64,000 nucleotides of DNA, taken from Stenotrophomonas_A sp036566925. GTDB taxonomy: Bacteria > Pseudomonadota > Gammaproteobacteria > Xanthomonadales > Xanthomonadaceae. The translations under genes were made by a program, and so were the position numbers. Location of the stretch: positions 35,389 to 99,388 of the forward strand of contig DATCVI010000055.1 of NCBI GenBank assembly GCA_036566925.1, given 5' to 3'. Shown in pieces: positions 29,883-36,990 of the stretch; the first letter of the stretch is position 1, and each line of letters begins with the position of its first letter. The notes below the pieces were generated by a model. That model worked only from the letters and a program-made list of their open reading frames with translations. It did no database searches and had not been told where the DNA came from.

Positions 29883-30296
29883 ATGGCCGGTATTCGCGAA
29901 GTCGGTGGTACCCGGATCGAGCCGGTGCATGCCGCGCGCTGCCATTGCGGTGCCGTCGTGCTGGAACTGCAACTGCCGGACGGCATTGTCGATCCGCGGC
30001 GCTGCAACTGTTCGATGTGCCGGCGCCGCGGCGCCATTGTCGGCTCAGTGCCTGTCGGCTCGCTGCGCGTAGTGCAGGGCGAGGAACAGCTGCGGCTGTA
30101 TCAGTTCAACACCTTTACCGCGCGACATTACTTCTGTGGCACCTGCGGGATCTATACCCATCACCGCCGGCGCTCCAATCCGCAGGAATACGGCTACAAC
30201 GTCGGTTGCCTGGACGGAGTGGATCCTTACGCGCTGACCGTGGCCATTCCGGTTTCCGACGGCGTGCACCATTCGTCCGACCGCGTTGCAGAATAG
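29883..30296 (+). CDS. GFA-family (glutathione-dependent formaldehyde-activating-like) zinc protein
   Basis: A 137-residue member of the GFA/CENP-V family. The zinc-binding pattern is visible: HCGAV near residue 20, RRCNCSMCRRRG (about 38-49) and the FCGTCGIYTHH motif near 84-94. Some family members were linked to S-hydroxymethylglutathione formation, but most have no proven function, so only the fold and metal binding are certain. It lies directly behind xthA and is closed by a strong hairpin. Confidence 0.88.
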   Translation: MAGIREVGGTRIEPVHAARCHCGAVVLELQLPDGIVDPRRCNCSMCRRRGAIVGSVPVGSLRVVQGEEQLRLYQFNTFTARHYFCGTCGIYTHHRRRSNPQEYGYNVGCLDGVDPYALTVAIPVSDGVHHSSDRVAE

Positions 30297-30298
30297 AA

Positions 30299-30323
30299 GA
30301 AGCCCGGGCGGGGCCCGGGCTTC
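30299..30323. terminator. bidirectional terminator hairpin between convergent genes
   Basis: GAAGCCCGGGC and GCCCGGGCTTC form a perfect 11-bp stem with a GGG loop, between the GFA-family stop (30296) and the GlsB-like stop (30346) of the opposite strand. On the minus strand the stem is followed by TTCT. No long T run is present on either side. Confidence 0.8.
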
Positions 30324-30345
30324 TCAAGCGTGACCGACAAGCAAC

Positions 30346-30597
30346 TCAGCGGGCGCGGCCGCGGGTAAACAGGTTGACGATGGCCAGCAGGATCACTGCG
30401 CCAATCAGCGAGAACAGGAAGGTGCGGAGCGTGATCGCTTCGTTGATGCCACCACCGAACAACCAACCGGCGAGCAGTGCGCCGACGATGCCCACCACGA
30501 TGTTGAGTATGATGCCCTGCTGACCATCGCGGCGCATGATGATGCTGGCCAGCCAGCCCACGATGCCACCGACGATCAGCCAGATAATGATGCCCAT
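30346..30597 (-). CDS. GlsB/YeaQ/YmgE-family small membrane protein
   Basis: An 83-residue protein with three hydrophobic segments. It has the family's GIIIWLIVGGIVGWLASIIMRR start, a GIILNIVVGIVGALLAGWLF middle and a C-terminal helix before a basic tail. This 'transglycosylase-associated' family is linked to stress in several bacteria but has no known biochemical role. GAAGGAGA lies 7 nt upstream of the ATG at 30597, which decides the start. Confidence 0.93.
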   Translation of the reverse strand: MGIIIWLIVGGIVGWLASIIMRRDGQQGIILNIVVGIVGALLAGWLFGGGINEAITLRTFLFSLIGAVILLAIVNLFTRGRAR

Positions 30598-30735
30598 GCC
30601 CGAATCTCCTTCTTCTACGCGTGGCCGCATCGGGACTGACGCGGCAGCGCCATTCAACGCGTCGATTCGTGAAGTCGCTGTTAAAAATCGCATTGGCGCG
30701 TGGCCGGTTCAGCCAACCTTCGCGCGGGGCCAGGC

Positions 30736-31350
30736 TTGAACACCAATACCTGGCACTGGGGTCCGGTCCAGGTATGGCTGTTGCCACACGTGCCCGGCAC
30801 CCGCGGCGAGCCGCAAGCGCGCGAGCTACTCGGTGAACGATTCGGGCTGGCACCGCAAACTGTGCCGATGACTCGCGATGAGCGTGGCCGGCCGTGGCTG
30901 TTGCCGCCGTGGGCGCATTACGGCACCGGCTGGAGCCATAGCGGCGACCACCTCTTGCTGGGTCTCGGCGAGGACGTCCGCTTGGGCGTTGACCTGGAAC
31001 GACTGCGCCCGCGCCCGCGCATGCGCGAGGTCGTGGCCCGCTTCTTCCATCCCGAGGAAGTGCGCTGGCTGGACAGCCTGCCCGATGCCGAGTGCGGCGA
31101 TCGCTTCTTTCGTCTTTGGTGCGCCAAGGAAGCGCTGCTCAAGGCGCACGGCCACGGCATCTCCTTCGGCCTGCACCGGCTGCAGTTCGCCGAAGACAGC
31201 GCCGGCGCCCTGCACCTGGCCTGGTGCGATCCCGCCCTCGGCGACCCGGCGAGATGGACCCTGCACGAATGGCTGGCCGCACCGGGCTACCGTGCGGCCC
31301 TGGCCTGGTATCCGGAAGACGCCGCCGCGCCTGCGATAATGGCGCCATGA
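30736..31350 (+). CDS. 4'-phosphopantetheinyl transferase (Sfp/AcpT-like)
   Basis: About 204 residues. Transfers 4'-phosphopantetheine from CoA to a serine of carrier proteins. Key motifs are WSHSGDHLLLGL, the metal-binding GVDLERLRPRPRM and FFRLWCAKEALLKAHGHGISFGL with catalytic Glu and Lys, in the usual order. The start is uncertain: TTG at 30736 gives MNTNTWHWGPVQVW..., while an in-frame GTG at 30700 adds 12 residues without a ribosome site. The stop overlaps rsmG (ATGA). It is a candidate for activating the acyl carrier proteins of the pigment cluster about 25 kb away (inference). Confidence 0.85.
   Translation: MNTNTWHWGPVQVWLLPHVPGTRGEPQARELLGERFGLAPQTVPMTRDERGRPWLLPPWAHYGTGWSHSGDHLLLGLGEDVRLGVDLERLRPRPRMREVVARFFHPEEVRWLDSLPDAECGDRFFRLWCAKEALLKAHGHGISFGLHRLQFAEDSAGALHLAWCDPALGDPARWTLHEWLAAPGYRAALAWYPEDAAAPAIMAP
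31335..31340 (+). promoter_or_regulatory. -10-like element for a leaderless rsmG mRNA
   Basis: GATAAT (five of six consensus bases) ends 6 nt before the rsmG ATG, inside the end of the upstream gene. There is no Shine-Dalgarno sequence. Confidence 0.4.
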
Positions 31351-31985
31351 ACGAAACCGTCCTCCCCGCCGCCGCGCGGACCGACCTGGCGCGCGGGCTG
31401 CAGGCCATGGACCTGGACCCGGCCTTCGCCGACCCGCTATGGGCTTACCTGGCGCTGCTGGCGCGCTGGAACCGCACCTATAACCTCACCGCCATCCGCG
31501 ATCCCCGCGAGATGGTCACCCGCCACCTGCTCGATTCGCTGGCCATGCGTCCCTTCATCGAACAGGGCACCTTGGCCGATCTCGGCACCGGGCCAGGCTT
31601 GCCGGGGATTCCGCTGGCCATCACCCGGCCGGGCTTGCGGGTGACGCTGGTGGAGAGCAACGGCAAGAAGGCGCGCTTCATGCGTGAGGCAGTGCGTCAG
31701 CTCGGCCTGGGCAACGCCCGGGTGGCCGAATCACGCGCCGAGGCCGTGGACGAACCCGGTGCCTACGACCACCTCACCGCCCGCGCCATGGACACCTTGG
31801 CGGGGATCGTCGCGGTCGGCGGCCACCTGCTCAAGCCCGGCGGCACCCTGCTGGCGATGAAGGGGGTCTACCCGCACGAGGAGATCGCCGCGCTGCCGGC
31901 CGGCTGGGTCGCTACCCAGGTCCACCCCCTGCATGTGCCCGGGCTGGAAGGGGAGCGGCATCTGGTCGAGGTGGTGCGGCGCTGA
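31347..31985 (+). CDS. rsmG: 16S rRNA (guanine527-N7)-methyltransferase
   Basis: SAM-dependent methylase that modifies G527 of 16S rRNA; its loss gives low-level streptomycin resistance. It has 212 residues with the family core RWNRTYNLTAIRDPREMVTRHLLDSLA, the SAM motif ADLGTGPGLPGIPLAI (about 77-92), VESNGKKARFM and RAMDTL. It sits just upstream of parA-parB, an arrangement common near the chromosome origin in gammaproteobacteria. The start is the ATG overlapping the previous stop. Confidence 0.95.
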   Translation: MNETVLPAAARTDLARGLQAMDLDPAFADPLWAYLALLARWNRTYNLTAIRDPREMVTRHLLDSLAMRPFIEQGTLADLGTGPGLPGIPLAITRPGLRVTLVESNGKKARFMREAVRQLGLGNARVAESRAEAVDEPGAYDHLTARAMDTLAGIVAVGGHLLKPGGTLLAMKGVYPHEEIAALPAGWVATQVHPLHVPGLEGERHLVEVVRR

Positions 31986-32017
31986 GGGGTGTCCGGGGCG
32001 GGTGTCACCACGCCGAT

Positions 32018-32046
32018 TTCACGCCGTGGCCCGCTGCCCCCATAAT
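32018..32046 (+). promoter_or_regulatory. predicted sigma70 promoter of parA-parB
   Basis: TTCACG (32018-32023) and CATAAT (32041-32046) are separated by exactly 17 bp. Transcription would start near 32053, about 30 nt before the parA ATG at 32084. Confidence 0.55.
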
Positions 32047-32083
32047 GGCCGGTCCTGACACACCGCCCACGAGGCACCCCTGC

Positions 32084-32881
32084 ATGGCCCGGATCATCGC
32101 GATCGCCAACCAGAAAGGCGGCGTCGGCAAGACGACGACGGCGGTCAATCTGGCGGCCGCACTGGCGCGCGCGCCCAAGCGCGTGTTGCTGGTCGATCTG
32201 GATTCGCAGGGCAACGCGACCATGGGTAGCGGCATCGACAAGCGCGAGGTCGCCGCATCGACCTGCGACGTCCTGCTGGGCGAAAGCACCGCCGAACAGA
32301 TCCGCGTTACCGCACCGGAAGGCTTCGACCTGCTGCCGGGCAACATCGACCTGACCGCCGCCGAGATCCAGCTGATGGACCAGGACGAGCGCGAGCAGCG
32401 CCTCAAGCGCGCGCTGGAACCGCTGCGCGGCCAGTACGACTTCATCCTGATCGATTGCCCGCCGGCCTTGTCGCTGTTGACGCTGAACGCGCTGACCGCC
32501 GCCGATTCGGTGATCGTGCCGATGCAGTGCGAGTACTACGCCCTGGAAGGCCTGACCGCGCTGCTGGAAACCATCGAAGCGCTGCGCAACCATTTCAATC
32601 CCGGCCTGGAGATCGAAGGGGTACTGCGCACGATGTTCGACATTCGCAACAACCTGGCCAACGCCGTGTCCGCCGAGCTCACCGAGCACTTCGGCGACCG
32701 CGTGTTCCGTACCATCGTGCCGCGCAACGTGCGCCTGGCCGAGGCGCCGAGCCATGGCCAGAGCATCGTTGGCTACGACCGCACTTCGCGTGGCGGCGTG
32801 GCCTATCTCGGCCTGGCCGGCGAAGTGATCCGCCGCCAGGATGAACGCAAGAAGGCCGCCCGGGCCGTGGAGACCGCCTGA
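32084..32881 (+). CDS. parA: chromosome-partitioning ATPase ParA (Soj)
   Basis: A 265-residue deviant-Walker ATPase that works with ParB to segregate the origin region. Visible are the P-loop AIANQKGGVGKTTTAVNLAAAL (about 5-26), LLVDLDSQGNAT, the switch-like DFILIDCPPALSLLTLNAL and PMQCEYYALEGLTALLETI. The ATG at 32084 begins the MARIIAIANQKGG start. The stop overlaps the parB ATG by one base. Confidence 0.97.
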   Translation: MARIIAIANQKGGVGKTTTAVNLAAALARAPKRVLLVDLDSQGNATMGSGIDKREVAASTCDVLLGESTAEQIRVTAPEGFDLLPGNIDLTAAEIQLMDQDEREQRLKRALEPLRGQYDFILIDCPPALSLLTLNALTAADSVIVPMQCEYYALEGLTALLETIEALRNHFNPGLEIEGVLRTMFDIRNNLANAVSAELTEHFGDRVFRTIVPRNVRLAEAPSHGQSIVGYDRTSRGGVAYLGLAGEVIRRQDERKKAARAVETA

Positions 32882-33828
32882 TGACCAGCAAGCCCAACCC
32901 TGCCAAGAAGCGTGGCCTCGGCCGCGGCCTGGAGGCATTGCTGGGCCCGAAGGGTGCGGCGGCGTCGGTCAGTGTGGCTGCGCCGGAAATCGACCCGTCG
33001 GCCGAACCGCAACCGGGCGAAATGCTGCGTCACCTGCCGGTTGGCCAATTGCAGCCGGGCAAGTACCAACCGCGCCAGGAAATGGACCAGGCCAAGCTGG
33101 CCGAGCTGTCCGAGTCAATCAAGGCGCAAGGCGTCATCCAGCCGATCGTGGTGCGCGAGCTGGCGCCGGGCAAGTTCGAGATCGTGGCCGGCGAACGCCG
33201 CTGGCGCGCCTCGCAGCTGGCCGGGCTGGCCGAGATCCCGGTGGTCGTGCGCGAACTCGACGACCGCACCGTCATTGCGATGGCGCTGATCGAGAACATC
33301 CAGCGCGAAGACCTCAACCCGTTGGAAGAAGCACAGGCGCTGCAGCGCCTGATCGACGAGTTCGCGTTGACCCATGCCGAGGCCGCCGAGGCGGTGGGGC
33401 GTTCGCGCGCTTCGGTGTCGAACCTGCTGCGCCTGCTCGAGCTGCCGGTGGCAATCCGGGTGTTGCTGGAATCGCGGCGCCTGGAAATGGGCCACGCCCG
33501 CGCGCTGCTCACGCTGGCGCCGGAACTGGCCACCAAGTTGGCCCATGAAGCCGCCGACCAGGGTTGGTCGGTGCGCGAAGTGGAGCACCGCGCGCAGCAG
33601 TTTGCCGCCGGCAAGGTGCCCGGCGCGCTGCGCAAGGCCGCCGCGCCGGCGCGCGTGCCGCAGCAGGCCGATATCGCCTCGCTGGAAACCGAGCTGTCCG
33701 AGTCGCTGGGCACCAAGGTAGCGATCAATCACGGCCGCGGCGGCAAGGGCAAACTGGTCATCCACTACACCGACCTGGACACGCTCGACGGCGTGCTCGA
33801 AAAGCTGCGCACCCGCGCGCAGGGCTGA
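32881..33828 (+). CDS. parB: chromosome-partitioning protein ParB (Spo0J)
   Basis: A 315-residue parS-binding CTPase clamp. Motifs in order are KKRGLGRGLEALLG at the N-terminus, the CTP-binding GKYQPR...ESIKAQGVIQPIVVR and AGERRWRASQLAGL, ALIENIQREDLNPLEEAQAL, a helix-turn-helix (LTHAEAAEAVGRSRASVSNLLRLLEL) and a C-terminal dimerisation domain ending in GKGKLVIHYTDLDTLDGVL. No parS motif was looked for base by base; none was noticed. Confidence 0.97.
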   Translation: MTSKPNPAKKRGLGRGLEALLGPKGAAASVSVAAPEIDPSAEPQPGEMLRHLPVGQLQPGKYQPRQEMDQAKLAELSESIKAQGVIQPIVVRELAPGKFEIVAGERRWRASQLAGLAEIPVVVRELDDRTVIAMALIENIQREDLNPLEEAQALQRLIDEFALTHAEAAEAVGRSRASVSNLLRLLELPVAIRVLLESRRLEMGHARALLTLAPELATKLAHEAADQGWSVREVEHRAQQFAAGKVPGALRKAAAPARVPQQADIASLETELSESLGTKVAINHGRGGKGKLVIHYTDLDTLDGVLEKLRTRAQG

Positions 33829-33860
33829 GCAAGTACAGGCAACATCGCCCCAGGCACGCC

Positions 33861-34157
33861 ATGAATCCGAACAAAGTCGATCGCAACCGCCTGTCCTGCC
33901 TCACCGACCTGCCGAATGTCGGCCCGGCCTGCGCGCAGGATCTGCGCCGCATCGGTATCGAGGCGCCGGCGCAGCTGCGCGGCCGCGATCCTTATGACAT
34001 GTACGCGCTGCTGTGCGTGCAGACCGGACAGATCCACGATCCCTGCGTGATCGACGTGTTCCTGTCGATCACCCGCTTTGTCGAAGGCGCCCCGGCGCAG
34101 CCGTGGTGGGCGTTCACGCCTGAGCGCAAGCGCGCGCTGGAAGGCGCGCCGGCATGA
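33861..34157 (+). CDS. helix-hairpin-helix (Cdd1/'pathogenicity locus') protein
   Basis: A 98-residue protein of the Cdd1 family. The helix-hairpin-helix region is LTDLPNVGPACAQDLRRIGI (about 14-33), followed by PAQLRGRDPYDMYALLCVQTG and DPCVIDVFLSITRFVEG with a WW pair near the end. The fold suggests DNA binding, but the function is unknown. Some members were annotated as mitomycin resistance without strong proof. Its TGA overlaps the following epimerase ATG. Confidence 0.87.
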   Translation: MNPNKVDRNRLSCLTDLPNVGPACAQDLRRIGIEAPAQLRGRDPYDMYALLCVQTGQIHDPCVIDVFLSITRFVEGAPAQPWWAFTPERKRALEGAPA

Positions 34158-35119
34158 CGGTGCTGGTCACCGGGGCGGCCGGCTTCATTGGCGCCTACAC
34201 CTGCCGCGCGCTGGCCGCGCGGGGCGAACGGGTGGTCGGGCTGGACAACTACAACAGCTATTACGACCCGCAGATCAAGCGCGATCGCGTCGCCGCGCTG
34301 TGCCCGGATATCGATATCCGCGCCATCGACTTGACCGACCGCGCCGCGCTGGAAACCTTGTTCGAAGAGGTGCGGCCCGAGCGCGTTGTGCACCTGGCCG
34401 CGCAAGCCGGGGTGCGTTATTCGCTGGAAAATCCCTACGCCTACGTCGACAGCAACCTGGTCGGCTTCGTCAACATGCTGGAGCTGTGCCGTCACCGCGG
34501 CATCGCCCACCTGGTCTACGCCTCCAGCAGCTCGGTCTATGGCGACTCGGCGCAGCCGCCGTTCTCCGAGGACCAGCGCGTCGACCAGCCGCGCTCGCTG
34601 TATGCGGCGACCAAGGCGGCCAATGAGCTGATGGCCTACACCTACGCGCAGCTGTATGGGCTGCGCGCCACCGGCCTGCGTTTCTTCACCGTGTACGGCC
34701 CCTGGGGCCGCCCGGACATGGCGCCGCTGCTGTTCTCGCGCGCGGTGCTGGCGGGCCGGCCGATCGAGGTGTTCAACGAAGGGCGCATGCAGCGCGACTT
34801 CACCCATGTCGACGATATCGTCGCCGGGGTGCTCGGCGCGCTCGACCATCCGTCGGACGCGCCGGTGCCGCACCGCGTGTTCAACCTGGGCAACCACAGT
34901 CCGGTGGAGCTGGAGCATTTCATCGCGGTGATCGAACAGGCCGCCGGGCGGCCGGCGCAGAAGCGCTACAAGCCGATGCAGCCGGGCGACATGATCCGCA
35001 CCATGGCCGATACCCGCCGCGCCCACGACGCGTTCGGCTTCGAGCCGGCGACGCCGATCGAGGTCGGCCTGCCGCCGGTGGTGCGCTGGTGCCGCGAGTA
35101 TTTCGGTGAACGCGCCTAG
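34154..35119 (+). CDS. NAD-dependent epimerase, UDP-glucuronate 4-epimerase-like
   Basis: A 321-residue extended short-chain dehydrogenase. The Rossmann motif GAAGFIGAYTCRAL lies at about 7-20; substrate and NAD features are DNYNSYYDPQIKRDR, HLAAQAGVRYSLENPYAYVDSN, ASSSSVYGD and the catalytic YAATKAANE (YxxxK). FTVYGPWGRPDMAPLLF and FNEGRMQRDFTHVDDIV are typical of UDP-glucuronate/galacturonate epimerases (LpsL/GAE type). It overlaps the preceding small gene by 4 nt and leads a short group with a GT2 and an LpxB-N-like protein, suggesting a role in an envelope sugar. The substrate is inferred. Confidence 0.88.
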   Translation: MTVLVTGAAGFIGAYTCRALAARGERVVGLDNYNSYYDPQIKRDRVAALCPDIDIRAIDLTDRAALETLFEEVRPERVVHLAAQAGVRYSLENPYAYVDSNLVGFVNMLELCRHRGIAHLVYASSSSVYGDSAQPPFSEDQRVDQPRSLYAATKAANELMAYTYAQLYGLRATGLRFFTVYGPWGRPDMAPLLFSRAVLAGRPIEVFNEGRMQRDFTHVDDIVAGVLGALDHPSDAPVPHRVFNLGNHSPVELEHFIAVIEQAAGRPAQKRYKPMQPGDMIRTMADTRRAHDAFGFEPATPIEVGLPPVVRWCREYFGERA

Positions 35120-35200
35120 TTTCATCGCTGGCTCATGCGCGCACGTGAGAATGCGCGGTCGATACCCCTCCGTGCTGTGCCAACCCGCGGTCCCCCACCC

Positions 35201-35923
35201 ATGAGCGAACCCCAACTTTCCGTCGTCGTCCCGGTGTTCAACGAACGCGACAACGTCGCCCCGCTGGTCGGGGAGATCACCACCGCGCTGCGTGGCCACG
35301 TCGATTTCGAGATCGTCTACGTCGACGACAATTCGCGCGACGACACCCTGGCCGTGCTCGAATCGCTCAAGCTGCAGGTGCCCGAGCTGCGGATCCTGCA
35401 CCACGTCCAGCAGAGCGGGCAGAGCACCGCGGTGCGCAACGGCGTCAAGGCGGCGCGCGCGCCGTGGATCGCCACCCTGGACGGCGACGGCCAGAACGAC
35501 CCGGCCGACATTCCCAAGTTGCTCGCCGCCCGTGCCAGCGCGGCCACCGCGGTAAAGCTGTTCGCCGGCTGGCGCGTCAGCCGCCAGGACTCCGGTTCCA
35601 AGCGCTGGGCCTCGAAATGGGCCAACGCCATCCGCGCGCGCATGCTGCGCGATGACACTCCGGATACCGGCTGCGGCATCAAGCTGTTCGAACGCGCCGC
35701 CTTCCTCGACCTGCCGTACTTCGACCATATGCACCGTTTCCTGCCGGCGTTGATGCAACGTGCCGGCTGGCGCACGGTGAGCGTGCCGGTCAACCACCGC
35801 CATCGCACGGCGGGTGTGTCCAAGTACAACAACTTCAACCGCGCGCTGGTCGGCATCCGCGACCTGCGCGGGATGGCCTGGCTCATCGCCCGCAGCCGCC
35901 GCACCGACGTGCAGGAGCGGTGA
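35201..35923 (+). CDS. family 2 glycosyltransferase (DPM1/ArnC-like)
   Basis: A 240-residue GT-A glycosyltransferase lacking large membrane segments. Nucleotide-sugar motifs are SVVVPVFNERDNVAPLV, YVDDNSRDDTL and LDGDGQNDPADIP (DxD-type, about 92-104), with DTPDTGCGIKLFERA and a basic end HRHRTAGVSKYNN. This pattern fits enzymes that move a sugar to undecaprenyl or dolichyl phosphate. Its stop is 1 nt before the next ATG, and the small LpxB-N-like membrane protein may be its partner. The ATG at 35201 was taken as the start of the domain. Confidence 0.88.
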   Translation: MSEPQLSVVVPVFNERDNVAPLVGEITTALRGHVDFEIVYVDDNSRDDTLAVLESLKLQVPELRILHHVQQSGQSTAVRNGVKAARAPWIATLDGDGQNDPADIPKLLAARASAATAVKLFAGWRVSRQDSGSKRWASKWANAIRARMLRDDTPDTGCGIKLFERAAFLDLPYFDHMHRFLPALMQRAGWRTVSVPVNHRHRTAGVSKYNNFNRALVGIRDLRGMAWLIARSRRTDVQER

Positions 35924-35924
35924 G

Positions 35925-36266
35925 ATGGACATTCCTTTCCTCGACCAGCCGCTGGCCTGGCTGTTCTGGACCGGCCTGCATGTCACCGGCTGGAAATTGA
36001 TCGGCTACACCGGCGCGCTCATGTTCGGCGGCCGCTGGCTGATCCAGTTCGTGGCGTCCAAGCGCGCGGGCAAGCCGGTGATCCCGCGCGCCTTCTGGTA
36101 CATGAGCGTAGTCGGCAGCCTGATGACACTGAGCTACTTCATCTTCTCGGCCAAGCAGGACTCGGTGGGCGTACTGCAGAACCTGTTCCCGGCGTTCACG
36201 GCCGTGTACAGCCTGTACCTGGATATCAAGCACCGTGGGTGGAAGCGGGATCGCGCTGAGCATTGA
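35925..36266 (+). CDS. lipid-A-disaccharide-synthase N-terminal-domain (LABN) membrane protein
   Basis: A 113-residue protein with three predicted helices. The LAB_N pattern is seen in LIGYTGALMFGGRWLIQFVASKRAGKPVIPRAFWYMSVVGSLMTLSYFIFSAKQDSVGVLQNLFP. Such proteins are related to the domain fused to LpxB in some bacteria and often sit beside ArnC-type transferases, where a flippase or lipid-handling role has been proposed. It is the last gene of this group. No enzyme motif is seen. Confidence 0.88.
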   Translation: MDIPFLDQPLAWLFWTGLHVTGWKLIGYTGALMFGGRWLIQFVASKRAGKPVIPRAFWYMSVVGSLMTLSYFIFSAKQDSVGVLQNLFPAFTAVYSLYLDIKHRGWKRDRAEH

Positions 36267-36310
36267 GTGGGCTGGATGCGGTCTGGGCCACGGGTTTGGA
36301 TGGTTTCCGG

Positions 36311-36328
36311 TCGGGGCTTCAGCCCCGA
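36311..36328. repeat. REP-like palindrome beside a RAYT gene
   Basis: TCGGGGCT-TC-AGCCCCGA forms an 8-bp stem with a TC loop. Its core ggggcttcagccccga is identical to the GTAG REP at 27139-27154. It lies between the LABN stop and the RAYT stop and could also end transcription from both sides. Confidence 0.7.
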
Positions 36329-36351
36329 TAGCTTCCGAAGCCGGAAGATTG

Positions 36352-36822
36352 TCAGAGCCAGCTGGCATTCCAATAGGGATATTGGCCAACCTTGAGCGCC
36401 AAACCAGCGCGCAACGGATTGCCAACGACATAGCGCGCCGCCGGCAGGATGTCCTCCTCGCAACGCAGCGCGCGGTCGTGGAAGCCCGGTTCCCAAACGA
36501 TTCCTCCCCGTCCGCGCGCCAGGTTGGCGGCCCGCGCCATCGAGCCCTTGGCCTGGCGCATTGCCTTGGCCAGATTCCCATGCCGCCGCAGCCGCACGAG
36601 GCCGTGCCAGTGATCTGGCATCAACACCCAGCAGAGCAGCTCGGCATCGGGCCAGTTCGACCCGGCGGAGACCTGTTGCGCGGCCGCCCACGCACAGCGC
36701 CAATCGGCGAATAGCGGCAATCTTCCGAAACTGACTGTCGTCAGCAGGTACAACCTGTCGCCTTCACTTCTCCGGGCCTGCCTAAGCTGCCGATACCTTT
36801 CATTTCCACAGATCTTGTCCAT
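36352..36822 (-). mobile_element. REP-associated tyrosine transposase (RAYT, Y1-transposase fold)
   Basis: A 156-residue Y1/HUH-family transposase of the kind that mobilises REP palindromes. The metal-binding HUH motif is HWH in VLMPDHWHGLVRLR (about residue 80), and the catalytic tyrosine is in AARYVVGNPLRAGL near residue 140. The start at 36822 gives MDKICGNERYRQLRQ, a common opening for this family. A matching REP hairpin lies 24 nt past its stop. The frame is intact, so it may be active. Such genes are usually single-copy and domesticated. Confidence 0.9.
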
Positions 36823-36990
36823 ACCCACAGCGTCGCTGTGGCGCCGGGCCGCCTCCATCGGGCCAATCCGCAACGCCTCATCGGCGGCCCGCTCGTTGCA
36901 GCATCGGCATTCCCAGGACTTTTGACCGATGGACAAGCCGCCCGGCGCTGCCATCATCAAGGGCTCCCCAGTACTGCAGGGCGCTCTTCC

